NCBI GenBank assembly: GCA_029259715.1
Contig: JAJDEP010000017.1
Location: forward strand, 124,001-188,000
Length of the DNA: 64,000 bases
From: Planctomycetota bacterium
GTDB lineage: Bacteria > Planctomycetota > B15-G4
Direction of reading: 5' to 3'
Shown here: positions 1 to 9,008 of the stretch, piece after piece
Numbering within the stretch: position 1 is the stretch's first letter
Layout of the letters: each line of letters begins with the position of its first letter
Notes under the pieces: model-generated
Database searches by the model: none
What the model was told of the DNA's origin: nothing
What the model saw: only the letters and a program-made list of their open reading frames with translations
Translations under genes and position numbers: made by a program

Positions 1-1031
1 CAGGTGGGCGGGCGGAAATACTCGCCATCGTTGACCTCCGCGAAGCCGAACGCGAAGGGCGCGAAGACCACGCGGTCGGCGGTGATTTCCCCCGACGTGA
101 GCCGCTCCTTGTAGGGGCTCGTCTCGAACGACGCGTCGCGGGCCTCCCACAGCAGGGCAGCGAGCAGCGGCACGATCACCATGGCCGCCGCCTTGAAGCG
201 CCGGGCCCCGCGGATGCGCTCGCGATCGGCTCCCAGCAGCCAGCGGTTCACCGCCCCGTTCCACACGGGCAGGAACATGACGCCGAGCCACAGCACCATG
301 AAGTAGATCTCGGCCCGGGTGAGCGAGTCGATGAGCGGCCATTGCCGCGTGGGCAAAAGGGTCACGGTGGCGCCGGGCTCGGGGGTGGTGCCGGTCAGCG
401 CCGCCTTGCGCTCATCCTTGATGCGACGCGCCAGCTCGACCAACGCGCCCGCCTTGTCGGCGGCGTCGGCGGCGTTGCTCGCCCCGGCCACCACCGTCGC
501 GTCGACGGCCTCGATCATCTCGTCGAGCAGTGCGGCGTCCGTCGCGCTGAGCTGCGACGCCATGGTGTCGAGACGCGTGCGCAGTGCCGCCCCCTCCGAC
601 GCCAGGGCCTCGCCCCACCCGGGCAACGACGAGTCGTCGGCCGCTTGCCCGGCCGCCAGAAGCTGCTCGCGCCGCACCTCCTGCTGAGCCAGGTGCCCCG
701 CTTCGCCCTTGCCGATCATCCCGCGCAGGTTGAGGCTGATGGGCACCAGGCTCGTGTAGGCCCGGCGGTACGACTCGGCGTCGGTGGCCTCGAGCAGATA
801 CGGCCGGTCGTTGGCCAACAGCGGCGCGAAGATGGCCACCGCGTAGAGGAAAACCAGCCCCCCCGCCGCCAGGATCACCGACGGCTTGCGCTTGAGCTGC
901 ACCAGGACGAGGTCCCAATAGTCCTTGCTGCCGTGAAGCGCCTCGCCCTCCGCCGCGACGCTCGTCGCCCCTGGGCCGGCGGCCGCACTCGCCCCGGCAG
1001 CCTCCCCCGTCCGTGCGCCGCGATCACTCAT
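1..1031 (-). CDS. Peptide-type ABC transporter permease (DppC/OppC-like), partial
   Basis: Second permease of an Opp/Dpp-type importer; its 3' part lies beyond the left edge. The ATG at 1031 overlaps the stop of the upstream permease by 8 bases (ATGAGTGA), so translation is probably coupled. About 343 residues are visible. A cytoplasmic start and first membrane segment (around residues 50-70, ending in APLLAND) match the OppC N-terminal region. The usual loop is then replaced by roughly 250 residues: a helical, Ala/Glu-rich, coiled-coil-like stretch and two extra hydrophobic segments (LWLGVMFLP and MVIVPLLAALLW). Only at the window edge does sequence resembling the normal pre-permease loop appear (FAFGFAEVNDGEYFRPPT). 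The transmembrane core and EAA loop must lie outside the window. Family assignment rests mainly on position and the N-terminal segment. Confidence 0.8.
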   Translation of the reverse strand, partial: MSDRGARTGEAAGASAAAGPGATSVAAEGEALHGSKDYWDLVLVQLKRKPSVILAAGGLVFLYAVAIFAPLLANDRPYLLEATDAESYRRAYTSLVPISLNLRGMIGKGEAGHLAQQEVRREQLLAAGQAADDSSLPGWGEALASEGAALRTRLDTMASQLSATDAALLDEMIEAVDATVVAGASNAADAADKAGALVELARRIKDERKAALTGTTPEPGATVTLLPTRQWPLIDSLTRAEIYFMVLWLGVMFLPVWNGAVNRWLLGADRERIRGARRFKAAAMVIVPLLAALLWEARDASFETSPYKERLTSGEITADRVVFAPFAFGFAEVNDGEYFRPPT

Positions 1032-2028
1032 AGGAGATCCGCGGGTCGACGATGGCGTAGAGCACGTCGCTCACCAGGAACCCGCCCATGGTCAGCATGG
1101 CCGAGAAGGTGGTGGTGGCCATGACCACGTTGTAGTCGCGCTTGATCATCCCCTCGAAGGCGTACAGCCCCATGCCGGGGATCGAGAAGACCATCTCGAC
1201 GATGACCGACCCGCCGATGAGCACTGGCAGGATCTGCGCGAAGACGGTGATGACCGGAATGAGCGAATTGCGCAGGGCGTGCTTGAACACCACCACCTTG
1301 GCGGGCAGGCCCTTGGCCTTGGCGGTGCGGATGAAGTCCTGGCGCACGATCTCGAGCATGCCGACGCGCATCTGGCGCGAGAGGTACGCAAGACCGCCGT
1401 AGGTCAGCGTCGCCACCGGCAGGATGCCGTGGAGAATCGTGTCCCAGATGTAATCCCAGCCCTGCAGCTGCGACGCATCCTTGTCGTGCAACCCCATGAT
1501 CGGCAGCAGGTCGAAGCCGCTGGCCCCGAACAGGAGGATCAACATGAGGCCCGCCCAGAAGGTGGGCAGTGAATACAGCATGAACAGACCCGACGTGGTG
1601 ATCTTGTCGAGCCACGAGCCTTGCTTCACCGCCGAGAGGATGCCCAGCGGCAAGGCCAGCAGATAGGAGAGCAGCACCGAGATCAGCGTGAGCGGCACCG
1701 TCACTTGCAGGCGCCGCCACAGCTCGTCCGAGATCTGCACGCCTGGCCGGGTGAACTCCTCGCCGAAGTCGAGCACGGCCATGTTCTTGATCCAGATCCA
1801 GTACTGGACCAGCAGCGGCTTATCGAGGCCCCACTTCTTGTGGAACTTGGTGATGGCGTCCTCGATGCCGCCGCCCGCGCCGCTCACGGCGTCGCCCGAA
1901 CTCACGTCGGTGACCATCAGCGCCGCAGGGTCGCCGGGCGCCAGCCGCATCACGCAGAAGATCAGCAGAGTGATGCCGAACAGAGTCGGCACCATCCACA
2001 ACACTCGGCGCAGGATGTAGGTGGCCAC
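1024..2028 (-). CDS. Peptide-type ABC transporter permease (DppB/OppB-like)
   Basis: Inner-membrane permease of a family-5 (peptide or nickel type) ABC importer, 334 residues, the usual length for DppB. The N-terminus (MATYILRRVLWMVPTLFGIT) is the classic DppB start with the first membrane helix. PGDPA follows at about residue 31, and LPTFWAGLMLILLF lies in a central helix. The cytoplasmic EAA-type loop that contacts the ATPase reads RTAKAKGLPAKVVVFKHALR, followed by NSLIPVI. It lies 45 bases downstream of the binding-protein gene on the same strand and overlaps the next permease by 8 bases, giving the order SBP, B, C. No ATPase genes are in view; they probably follow outside the window. Substrate cannot be told from sequence. 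Confidence 0.93.
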   Translation of the reverse strand: MATYILRRVLWMVPTLFGITLLIFCVMRLAPGDPAALMVTDVSSGDAVSGAGGGIEDAITKFHKKWGLDKPLLVQYWIWIKNMAVLDFGEEFTRPGVQISDELWRRLQVTVPLTLISVLLSYLLALPLGILSAVKQGSWLDKITTSGLFMLYSLPTFWAGLMLILLFGASGFDLLPIMGLHDKDASQLQGWDYIWDTILHGILPVATLTYGGLAYLSRQMRVGMLEIVRQDFIRTAKAKGLPAKVVVFKHALRNSLIPVITVFAQILPVLIGGSVIVEMVFSIPGMGLYAFEGMIKRDYNVVMATTTFSAMLTMGGFLVSDVLYAIVDPRISYE

Positions 2029-2073
2029 GGAAGCGGTCAGTCCTCGGGGACGGGTGCGACGACTTCGGTGGGC

Positions 2074-4248
2074 CTAGTTGTTGATCGGGCGGGTGCCGGG
2101 CGTGCCGGCCGCGTAGTACATGTCGCGCAGCTTGAAGCCCGGCGGGATCAGGTACATCTTCACGCCGTGCAGCTTGCGGTTGAAGGCGAACTTGCGCGGC
2201 GGGCTGTTCATGAACAGGTAGGGCTGCAGTTCGTAGAGCCGCCGTTGGAATTGGCGCCACAGGCCGTAGCGGGTCTCGTCGTCGAGCTCGCCACGGATGG
2301 CCGCGATGAGGCGGTCGATCTCGGGGTCCTGCACGCCGGCGGCATTGGTGCTGCGCACGTCGAAGGCACCCTCTTCACTGTGCCAGGTCTGCTTGGGGTC
2401 GCTCTCGAAGCCCGGGATCGTGGTGGCCATGTTGATGCCGTCGAAGTCGCGCTCGTGCTTGCGCTCCATCAGGCTGGCCCACTCGGCCTGCACGATCTGT
2501 AGCTTGACGCCTGCTTTGCTGAAGCCCTCCTGCATCTTCTGCACCGTGGACTCAGAGGCCTTGTTGCCCTGGGGAATGAGGATGTCGAGCACGAGGTCCT
2601 CGTTGTCCTTGTCGACGATGCCGTTGCCGTCGCGGTCGTACCAGCCGGCCTCGGCCAGCAGCTCCTCCGCCCTGGCCGGATCGTAGGGCACCACCGGGAT
2701 CGAGTGGTCGTAGGCCGGCGTCATGAAGAACACCGGGCCGTGGATGGGCATGGCCAATCCGAAGTATTTGCTGTCGACCCAGCCCTGGTTGTCCATGCAG
2801 TGGGCCAGCGCGAGGCGCACCTTGGGATCCGACAGCTTGGGGCGGTGGTTGTTCCAGGCCGTGTACTGGTACGCGGCGGTGTAGGTGTAGGCCTTGTAGA
2901 AGTTCTTGGTGAACAGGTCGCTGGAGGTCAGGTCGCCGAAGTAGTCCTCGGTCTTGATCCGGTAGAAGACGTCGATGTCTTCGTTGAGCAGACCCTGGAA
3001 GGCGGTGTTGTCATCGCTGATGAGCTTCCAGCGCAGCACGTCGACGTAGCCGCGCTTGGTCGGGTCGTCGGTGTAGTAGTCGTCGAAGCGCACGGCCTCG
3101 ATGTAATCGTCGCGCTTCCATTCCGTCATGCGGTAGGGCCCGAGTCCCACCCAGTCGATGTTGTGCGGGTTCGAGTTGATGGCCTGGGCCCGCGCCGACT
3201 GCGAGGCGTCGGGGTCGTAATCGGCGTGGTCGGGATCCGTCAGGTCGTACAGATGGCTCGGGAGGATGCAAAAGTCGGACGTGAAGCTACCCACCGCCTG
3301 GAAGTACTGCTGGCGATAGAAGAAGCGGATCGAACGTTCGTCGAGGACGTCGGCCGCCACGATCTCATTGAAGCGGAAGCGGATCTTGTCGCAGTCGACG
3401 TCCGGGTTGTTGTAGAGATCCCAGGAGAAGAAGACGTCGCGGGTGTCGAAGGGATGGCCGTCATGCCACTTGGTGTTCGGGCGCAGGTGGAAAGTGAACA
3501 CCGTGCCCTTCTCGATCGACTCGATGTCGCGCTTGGCGATGGCCCGCACGCCCGTCGGGTTGCTCGGAGAACCCGAGGTCACCTCCACCACGTCGCCCTT
3601 GTCGACGACCTTCCCGAACACGATGTTGCCGTTGTCGGCGGAGCGGCCGCCCTTGAGGATGACCGTGTCCTCCACCTCGTAGGACTCGGCCATGATCGGC
3701 TCGACCTCCCAGGTCTCCCAGTTCATCTCGACCAGGGGTTCGTGCAGTTCGTAGAGGGCCCAACGCGTGATCGACGAGTTCTCGATGGGCAGGCACAGGT
3801 TCGCGGGCTGGCTGGGGATGTGCTGGATGATGCGCCCGCCGAGGGCCGGTTCGGCCTTGCCGTCCGGATGGAAGGCGTCGACCGGGATGGGGTGCGGTCC
3901 GATCAGGTCCTCGGGGTTCACGCCGGCATCGATCAGGCGCTTGCGGGCCTCGGGCGTGAGCTTGCCGTCGTCGTCGCCTCCGTGCATACCAGCCTGCGCG
4001 CCCATGGCCGCTGCGGCGGCGGCCACTCCACCTGCAGGGCCACCTGCGACGCCTGCGCTTGTCGCCACGAGGTCATCGTCAGCACCGATGATCTCGTCGC
4101 TACAGCCCGCGGTCAGAAGGGTGCCGAGCAACAGTGCGCTGAGAACCGCGGCGCGGGGCAAATGGCCGCCGACGAGATCCGTGCGCTGCGTCCTTGGCCG
4201 GAAGAGAGCACGGAAGAACGGCACCGGAGCGGTGGAGGCGGAGGTCAT
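2074..4248 (-). CDS. Extracellular solute-binding protein family 5, lipoprotein
   Basis: Substrate-binding lipoprotein of the Opp/Dpp-type importer encoded just downstream. I start it at the ATG at 4248 (724 residues). An in-frame start at 4323 exists, but it would fall inside a good promoter -35 box and give a non-signal leader. From 4248 there is an Arg-containing N-region, a hydrophobic stretch and a lipobox ending LLTAGC, with the lipidated Cys at residue 49. A low-complexity Ala/Gly linker follows, then the SBP_bac_5 fold, including FTFHLRPNTKWHDGHPFDTRDV, which is typical of the family. A DRDGNGIVDKDNED segment resembles the acidic calcium-type loop common in these proteins. At 724 residues it is longer than most DppA (about 530). 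Transcription probably starts near 4288. Confidence 0.92.
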   Translation of the reverse strand: MTSASTAPVPFFRALFRPRTQRTDLVGGHLPRAAVLSALLLGTLLTAGCSDEIIGADDDLVATSAGVAGGPAGGVAAAAAAMGAQAGMHGGDDDGKLTPEARKRLIDAGVNPEDLIGPHPIPVDAFHPDGKAEPALGGRIIQHIPSQPANLCLPIENSSITRWALYELHEPLVEMNWETWEVEPIMAESYEVEDTVILKGGRSADNGNIVFGKVVDKGDVVEVTSGSPSNPTGVRAIAKRDIESIEKGTVFTFHLRPNTKWHDGHPFDTRDVFFSWDLYNNPDVDCDKIRFRFNEIVAADVLDERSIRFFYRQQYFQAVGSFTSDFCILPSHLYDLTDPDHADYDPDASQSARAQAINSNPHNIDWVGLGPYRMTEWKRDDYIEAVRFDDYYTDDPTKRGYVDVLRWKLISDDNTAFQGLLNEDIDVFYRIKTEDYFGDLTSSDLFTKNFYKAYTYTAAYQYTAWNNHRPKLSDPKVRLALAHCMDNQGWVDSKYFGLAMPIHGPVFFMTPAYDHSIPVVPYDPARAEELLAEAGWYDRDGNGIVDKDNEDLVLDILIPQGNKASESTVQKMQEGFSKAGVKLQIVQAEWASLMERKHERDFDGINMATTIPGFESDPKQTWHSEEGAFDVRSTNAAGVQDPEIDRLIAAIRGELDDETRYGLWRQFQRRLYELQPYLFMNSPPRKFAFNRKLHGVKMYLIPPGFKLRDMYYAAGTPGTRPINN

Positions 4249-4294
4249 CGCTGGCTCTCTCTGGAGGAAGGCTGCCCGTGGTGGCGCGCTCGGC

Positions 4295-4323
4295 AAGCTA
4301 AGCAGGTCGCCGAGGGGTGTCAA
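4295..4323 (-). promoter_or_regulatory. Sigma70-like promoter for the ABC importer
   Basis: On the minus strand a perfect TTGACA (4323-4318), a 17-base spacer and TAGCTT (4300-4295) precede the binding-protein gene. The predicted start near 4288 leaves a leader of about 40 bases and a purine-rich AGAGAGAG upstream of the ATG at 4248. No operator could be recognised. Confidence 0.55.
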
Positions 4324-4443
4324 TCACTCCCGGTAGGCCGCAAACGGCGCGCGGATAACGGTTTGTGCGCGAGCGGACAGCCCAGGCCCCAGCGGCGCTG
4401 CGGGGGCGTCCGGGCCGCGCGCGCCTCGCGCCGGGCCGCGCCC

Positions 4444-5010
4444 TCAACCCAGCTCCAGCAGCCCCGAGATGGCCCTCAGGCCCCCCACCGTCTCGTCCCG
4501 GGGAACGATGCACAGCAACAGCATCAGGCTGCCCTCCACGATCCGCGCCCAGCCGGCGTGGCTGCGGGTCCACGGCATGAGCGAGCGGCCGAGGTAGGTG
4601 ATGCCCGCCGCCGCCGCCGCCAGGGTCGGGGCCGCCGGGTAGATGCTCATGGCCATGGAGAGCACCGCATGGCGGATGGCCGAGTCCTCGCTCAGCCGGA
4701 TGCCCTCGCCGATGGCCGTGCGGCGTCCGGCCAGCACCGTGGCCAGGCCCAGCATCCCCCCGAACACGGTGAGGGTGCCGCCCAGCCTCGTCGGGAGGAA
4801 CAGGTTCGGCTCGTCGAGCAACAACAGGCGCACGACCAACAGTCCGGTCACCGCCGCCAGCGCGAACACGCCGCCGCTCATCAGCACCAGAGCCCGGCGC
4901 CACGAGAGCTGGCCGCTGGTGCTCGAGCACGCCGCGATGATGGGCCGGATGGCCACGAGCATGGCCACCACGGCGGCCAGCTTGTCGACCAGATCCCAGC
5001 CGACGGTCAC
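4444..5010 (-). CDS. Small integral membrane protein of unknown function
   Basis: 188 residues, GTG start. Several hydrophobic stretches are visible: residues about 9-27, 43-63, 80-95, 115-135 and 155-170, so perhaps four to five membrane helices. I do not recognise a family. The start overlaps the ridA stop by four bases (GTGA, 5007-5010), so it is probably translationally coupled to ridA. No charged catalytic motif stands out. The coding strand, length and coupling make it a credible gene, but its function is open. The region 4249-4443 between this gene and the binding-protein gene holds only the ABC promoter and leader. Confidence 0.72.
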   Translation of the reverse strand: MTVGWDLVDKLAAVVAMLVAIRPIIAACSSTSGQLSWRRALVLMSGGVFALAAVTGLLVVRLLLLDEPNLFLPTRLGGTLTVFGGMLGLATVLAGRRTAIGEGIRLSEDSAIRHAVLSMAMSIYPAAPTLAAAAAGITYLGRSLMPWTRSHAGWARIVEGSLMLLLCIVPRDETVGGLRAISGLLELG

Positions 5011-5405
5011 GACCGCGCCGGCACACGCGCGACGGCGTCGACCTCCACCAACGCACCGAGCGGCAGGTCGGCCACCGCCACCGTGGCCCGCGCCGGCTTG
5101 TGCGCGCCAAAGGTCGCGGCGTAGATCGAGTTGACCGCCGCGAAGTCGTTCATGGTGCGCAGGTAGACGGTGGTCTTGAGCACGTCACCGGGGCCGCAGC
5201 CCCCCGCGGCCAGCACCGCCATGAGGTTGGCGAGGGAGCGCTCGGCCTGGGCTTCCACGCCGCCGCTCACCAGCTTGCCCGTGCCGGGGTCGATGCCCAC
5301 CTGCCCCGAGCAGAAGACCAGGTCGCCGCTGGCCACCGCCTGGACGTAAGGGCCGATGGCGGCGGGAGCATCGTCGGTGTGCACGGCGCGGGACTGCGGG
5401 GACAT
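5007..5405 (-). CDS. ridA: RidA family reactive-intermediate deaminase
   Basis: RidA/YjgF proteins hydrolyse reactive enamine/imine products of PLP enzymes such as threonine dehydratase, as cytoplasmic homotrimers. The 132 residues match the family length. Visible signatures include AIGPYVQAV, LVFCSGQVGIDP, KTTVYLRTMNDFAAVN and PARATVAVADLPLGALVEVD. Arg106 corresponds to the carboxylate-binding Arg105 of E. coli RidA and Glu121 to Glu120, so the active site looks intact. It ends in a GTGA overlap with the downstream membrane-protein gene, and coaD lies about 100 bases to the right on the same strand in genomic coordinates. Confidence 0.95.
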   Translation of the reverse strand: MSPQSRAVHTDDAPAAIGPYVQAVASGDLVFCSGQVGIDPGTGKLVSGGVEAQAERSLANLMAVLAAGGCGPGDVLKTTVYLRTMNDFAAVNSIYAATFGAHKPARATVAVADLPLGALVEVDAVARVPARS

Positions 5406-5502
5406 CGGACTCTCCTGGAGCGGCGGGAACGGGGATGAGGTTGGGGGCGGTGAGGGCTTCGGGGTGCGAGGGGCTCGGATCAGACGAGAGGTCGTCCGAC
5501 GC

Positions 5503-5970
5503 TCAGCGCTTCTGCAGCGCGGCCACCACCATCGGCGGGACGAAGTGGCTCACGTCTCCCCCCGCCCGGTGCACGTCGCGCACCAGCCGGCCCGAGATGT
5601 GCGCCACCTCGGTGGACGCCACCAGCAGCACGGTCTCGAGGTCACTGGCCAGCTTGCGGTTGGCCAGGGCCATCTGCGTCTCGAAGTCGACGTCGGCGAA
5701 GGCGCGCATGCCGCGCACGATGAGCCCGGCCCCCGCCGCCCGCGCCGCCTCCACGGCGAGCCCGGTGAACGAGATCACCTCCACGCCCTTGGGCGCCATC
5801 TCCTTGAGCAGCGCGACCCGCTCCCGTGCCGGCAGCCACGGTGTCTTCTCGGCGTTGATGCCGACACCGACGACCAACTCGTCCACCACCACGGCGGCCC
5901 GACGCATGAGATCGAGGTGCCCCAGGGTGGGCGGATCGAACGACCCGGGGAAGAAGCCCTTGGTGACCAT
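5503..5970 (-). CDS. coaD: Phosphopantetheine adenylyltransferase
   Basis: Fourth step of coenzyme A synthesis: 4'-phosphopantetheine plus ATP gives dephospho-CoA. 155 residues, close to the usual 160. It has the nucleotidyltransferase signature PGSFDPPTLGHLDL (TxGH at residues 15-18), the substrate-binding segment VRGMRAFADVDFETQMALAN, and a C-terminal HISGRLVRDVHRAGGDVSHF that corresponds to the ISSxxVRExxxxGGDVS motif, with ISS changed to ISG. It starts divergently from the comEC-like gene across a 181-base gap. The next CoA-pathway gene in the window, coaX, lies at 41.9 kb, so the pathway is scattered. Confidence 0.95.
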   Translation of the reverse strand: MVTKGFFPGSFDPPTLGHLDLMRRAAVVVDELVVGVGINAEKTPWLPARERVALLKEMAPKGVEVISFTGLAVEAARAAGAGLIVRGMRAFADVDFETQMALANRKLASDLETVLLVASTEVAHISGRLVRDVHRAGGDVSHFVPPMVVAALQKR

Positions 5971-6151
5971 GGGTGGCGCGCTCCGACGGCACGGATGGGT
6001 TGATGAGCGGCCCGCGATCCCGTGCGCGAGCCGACGCTCAGGGTATCAAGCGGCCCCGCTCGGAGACCTCACCGAAACGCCTCGGCCAGCAGGGCCCCTG
6101 CTCGAGGCGCCGACGCATGAAACGCCCGGCTGCCGCGCCCGACAGTCGAGC

Positions 6152-7468
6152 ATGCCCCACGCCCTGCTCGTCACCCTGGCCCTGACCTGCCTGCTGACCC
6201 CCTCGGGACTCGGGCTGCTGGTGCTGCCCTTCGCCGGGCTCGCCGGCGCCGACCGCTCTCAGCTTGTGGGCCTTGCCCTGCTGGGGCTGGTCCCCCTCGC
6301 GGCGCGCCCGCCCCCCGTCTCAGGCTCATCGCAAGAACCCGAGGCCGCACCGCGACATCGACAAGCCGTCGAGGTGCGCGGACGTTGGCGCGCCCCGCCC
6401 CATGTTGACCCCTTCCTCGAACTGGCAGACCGTCGCGTCGCCGTGCGCCTCGCGTCCGACCTCGACCCGCCCCGACCGGGGCAGGCCATCGTCGCCCGCG
6501 GCATCGCCGAGCCCGGCCGCCCCCTGCGCCTCGTCGACATCGTCGAACGGGGCGCCATCTCCGGCGCGTGGATCGACCGCTGGTCGCAAGTATGCGATCG
6601 GCGCCTCGCGCGGCTGCTCCCTCCGGACCAACGCGGACTCGTCGGCGCCCTCGTGCTGGGACGTCGTGCCGAGTTGCCCTTCGAGGTGCGCGAGGCGGCG
6701 CGCGCCACCGGCACCATGCATCTCTTCGCGCTGAGCGGATTGCATGTCGGACTCATCGCCGGGTTCCTCGAGGGGCTCGCGGGCTTCATGGGCACGCGTT
6801 CGCGCTTGCTGCGGCTGGCCTTGCTGGCGCCTTTCGTCGCCCTGGCCGGGGCGCGACCTTCGCTGCTGCGGGCCACCACCGGTTGGTGCGTGGCGTCACT
6901 CGCGGCGCATCGCGGGCGGTCGAGCCGGTCGCTGCCGCGTCTGGCGACGGTGGCCCTGCTCGTGTTCGCCTGGGACCCGGGCCTCGCCCACGACCTCTCG
7001 GCCCAGCTGTCCTTCGTGGCGGTGGCGGGCCTGCTCTCGGTGGCCGCGCTCTTCTCCGGACGTCTGTCCCTCTGGTTCGCGCCCTGCGGCGCCTTCCTCG
7101 CCACAGCGCCGCTCATCGCCGAGACCTTCGGCCGCGTGCAACCGTGGGGGCTGCTCGTGACGCCCCTGCTGATCCCCCTGGTGTCGGGCATCCTCACCCT
7201 GGGGCTGGTCTGCATCGTGGCCGGGCCCTGTTTCTCGGTGTTCGATGGCCTCGCCGGCCCGGCCCTCTCCGTGCTCGCCGACCTGCTGGCCGACACCCTG
7301 TGGTGGTCGGCGCAGCTCGTGCCGCCGCCGGTGTGGCCCGCGCCCCTGCCGGTGTCCGGCCTCGTCGGGTCGCTGGCCGTGGTCGCCGCCCTCGCGACAT
7401 TGGCCCACTGCCGGCCCCACCCGTCGGGCGACGCGGCGTCCGCCGCCCTGCAGAAGTGGACGCAGTGA
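6152..7468 (+). CDS. Short ComEC/Rec2-like DNA-uptake channel protein
   Basis: Likely the inner-membrane channel that takes single-stranded DNA into the cell during transformation. 438 residues from the ATG at 6152. The ComEC hallmark MHLFALSGLHVGLIAG lies near residue 190, followed by many hydrophobic segments typical of the Competence domain (for example ATAPLIAETFG and WGLLVTPLLIPLVSG). ComEC is usually 700-800 residues with an N-terminal OB-like domain and a C-terminal metallo-beta-lactamase-like domain. Here a short RGRWRAPPHVDP region may represent the OB part, and the beta-lactamase-like domain is absent: the ORF stops at 7468 in a GTGA overlap with comM. It could be a minimal ComEC or a related exporter; the motif favours ComEC. 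Confidence 0.85.
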   Translation: MPHALLVTLALTCLLTPSGLGLLVLPFAGLAGADRSQLVGLALLGLVPLAARPPPVSGSSQEPEAAPRHRQAVEVRGRWRAPPHVDPFLELADRRVAVRLASDLDPPRPGQAIVARGIAEPGRPLRLVDIVERGAISGAWIDRWSQVCDRRLARLLPPDQRGLVGALVLGRRAELPFEVREAARATGTMHLFALSGLHVGLIAGFLEGLAGFMGTRSRLLRLALLAPFVALAGARPSLLRATTGWCVASLAAHRGRSSRSLPRLATVALLVFAWDPGLAHDLSAQLSFVAVAGLLSVAALFSGRLSLWFAPCGAFLATAPLIAETFGRVQPWGLLVTPLLIPLVSGILTLGLVCIVAGPCFSVFDGLAGPALSVLADLLADTLWWSAQLVPPPVWPAPLPVSGLVGSLAVVAALATLAHCRPHPSGDAASAALQKWTQ

Positions 7469-8976
7469 GCCGCGCCGAACCGCCCCCGCCGCGCCTCTCG
7501 CCCAGCGTCGAAGAATGTCGCGTGCAGACGTTGTGTCTCGTGGGTTCCCGGGCGGTGCCCGTGGAGATCGAGCTGCGCTACACCGGCGGCCTGATGCAGC
7601 GCATCATCCTCACCGGGCTCCCCGGCGGCGCGCTGCGCGAGGCTCGCGACCGCATCCGCGGCTGCCTCGACCACTACGGCCTGCCGGCGCCGCGGCGCTC
7701 GGTGCTGGCCAACTTTGCGCCGGCCGACTTGCCCAAGGTCGGCAACGCCTTCGACCTGCCCCTCGCCGTCGGCATCCTCGTGCTCACCGGCGTCATCGAA
7801 CCTTCCGCCATGCAGGGGCGGGCCATCGCCGGCGAGCTGGCACTCGACGGCCGGCTCCGGCCCATCCGCGGCGGGCTCGCGCTGGCGCTGCAGGCACGCC
7901 AGCTGGGCTTCGACGCGTTGCTGGTGCCGGCCGCGAACGGCCCCGAGGCACAGCTCGTCCAGGGCCTGCGCGTGGAGGCGGCCGATTCGCTGGGGCAGGC
8001 CCTCGAGATCCTCGCCGGCGCCCCGCCGCCCGCCATCCCCGCCGCAAGGCGCGACCGCGTAACGCCCCTCGACCTGGTCGACGTGCGCGGCCAGGCCTCG
8101 GCGCGGCGCGCCCTCGAGATCGCCGCCGCCGGGCGCCACAACTTGCTCATGAACGGCCCGCCCGGCACCGGCAAGACCATGCTGGCCCAACGCATCGTGG
8201 GCTTGCTGCCACCCCTCGGCGAGGAGACGAGCCTCGCGGTCTCGGCGCTCCACGGCCTGGCGCTGGGCGGGCCGACGGTCATCCACACCCATCCGCCGTT
8301 CCGTGCGCCGCACCACACGGTCACGCGGGCAGGACTCATCGGCGGCGGCAACCCGCCCCGGCCCGGCGAGGTGGCGCTGGCCCACGCGGGTGTCCTGTTC
8401 CTCGACGAGATGCCGGAGTTCGGGCGCGGCCTGCTCGAGACCCTGCGCCAACCCATCGAGGACAAGCAGGTGCGCCTGGCCCGCAGCGGCTCCCCCGCCA
8501 CCTTCCCCGCCGACTTCCAGCTGCTCGCCGCCATGAACCCGTGTCCATGCGGCTACCGCGGCCACCCCCGCCGCGGCTGCACCTGCACGCCCTTGGAGGT
8601 CGACCGCTATCGCCGCCGCATCTCCGGCCCGCTGCTCGACCGCTTCGACCTGTGCGTGGAGTTGGTCGCCCCCGAGGCCGCCGACTGGAGCGCCATCGGC
8701 GACGGAGAGGACAGCGCCACCGTCGCCGCCCGCGTGGCCGCGGCCCGCGCGCACATCGGAGAGTCTCCCGAGGCGATCGTGCCGCTCCCGCGCGAGGGCA
8801 AGGTCCGACGCCGGCTGATGCGGGCCGTCAGCGCCTACTCACTCTCGGGGCGGGCCGTGCACCGGTTGCTCGCGGTGGCGCGCACCATCGCCGCCCTCGA
8901 GGGTCAGGCAACGGCCACCGTTGAACACCTCGACGAGGCGCTCTCGTTCCGGACGGGGCTCATGTCGAGCGACTGA
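7465..8976 (+). CDS. comM: ComM/YifB family Mg-chelatase-like AAA+ ATPase
   Basis: AAA+ hexameric helicase that in transformable bacteria drives branch migration during integration of incoming DNA. 503 residues, the expected length. Domains in order: N-terminal S5/Lon-protease-like ChlI domain (about residues 20-185), Mg-chelatase AAA core with Walker A GPPGTGKTM (231-239) and Walker B VLFLDEMPEFG (310-320), a Cys cluster NPCPCGYRGHPRRGCTCTP, then the C-terminal lid ending near FRTGLMSSD. I use the GTG at 7465, which forms a GTGA overlap with the comEC-like stop; a second in-frame GTG at 7456 is possible. The tight coupling supports a shared role in transformation. Confidence 0.94.
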   Translation: MSRAEPPPPRLSPSVEECRVQTLCLVGSRAVPVEIELRYTGGLMQRIILTGLPGGALREARDRIRGCLDHYGLPAPRRSVLANFAPADLPKVGNAFDLPLAVGILVLTGVIEPSAMQGRAIAGELALDGRLRPIRGGLALALQARQLGFDALLVPAANGPEAQLVQGLRVEAADSLGQALEILAGAPPPAIPAARRDRVTPLDLVDVRGQASARRALEIAAAGRHNLLMNGPPGTGKTMLAQRIVGLLPPLGEETSLAVSALHGLALGGPTVIHTHPPFRAPHHTVTRAGLIGGGNPPRPGEVALAHAGVLFLDEMPEFGRGLLETLRQPIEDKQVRLARSGSPATFPADFQLLAAMNPCPCGYRGHPRRGCTCTPLEVDRYRRRISGPLLDRFDLCVELVAPEAADWSAIGDGEDSATVAARVAAARAHIGESPEAIVPLPREGKVRRRLMRAVSAYSLSGRAVHRLLAVARTIAALEGQATATVEHLDEALSFRTGLMSSD

Positions 8977-9008
8977 GACGAGGACGACCGCGCGACTCAG
9001 TTCCCGGA

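Noticed and set aside
1621-5124. Long plus-strand open frames opposite the ABC importer genes
   Set aside because: Composition (His/Arg/Val/Ala-rich, no family motifs) is that of antisense shadows of high-GC genes on the other strand, which have clear motifs.
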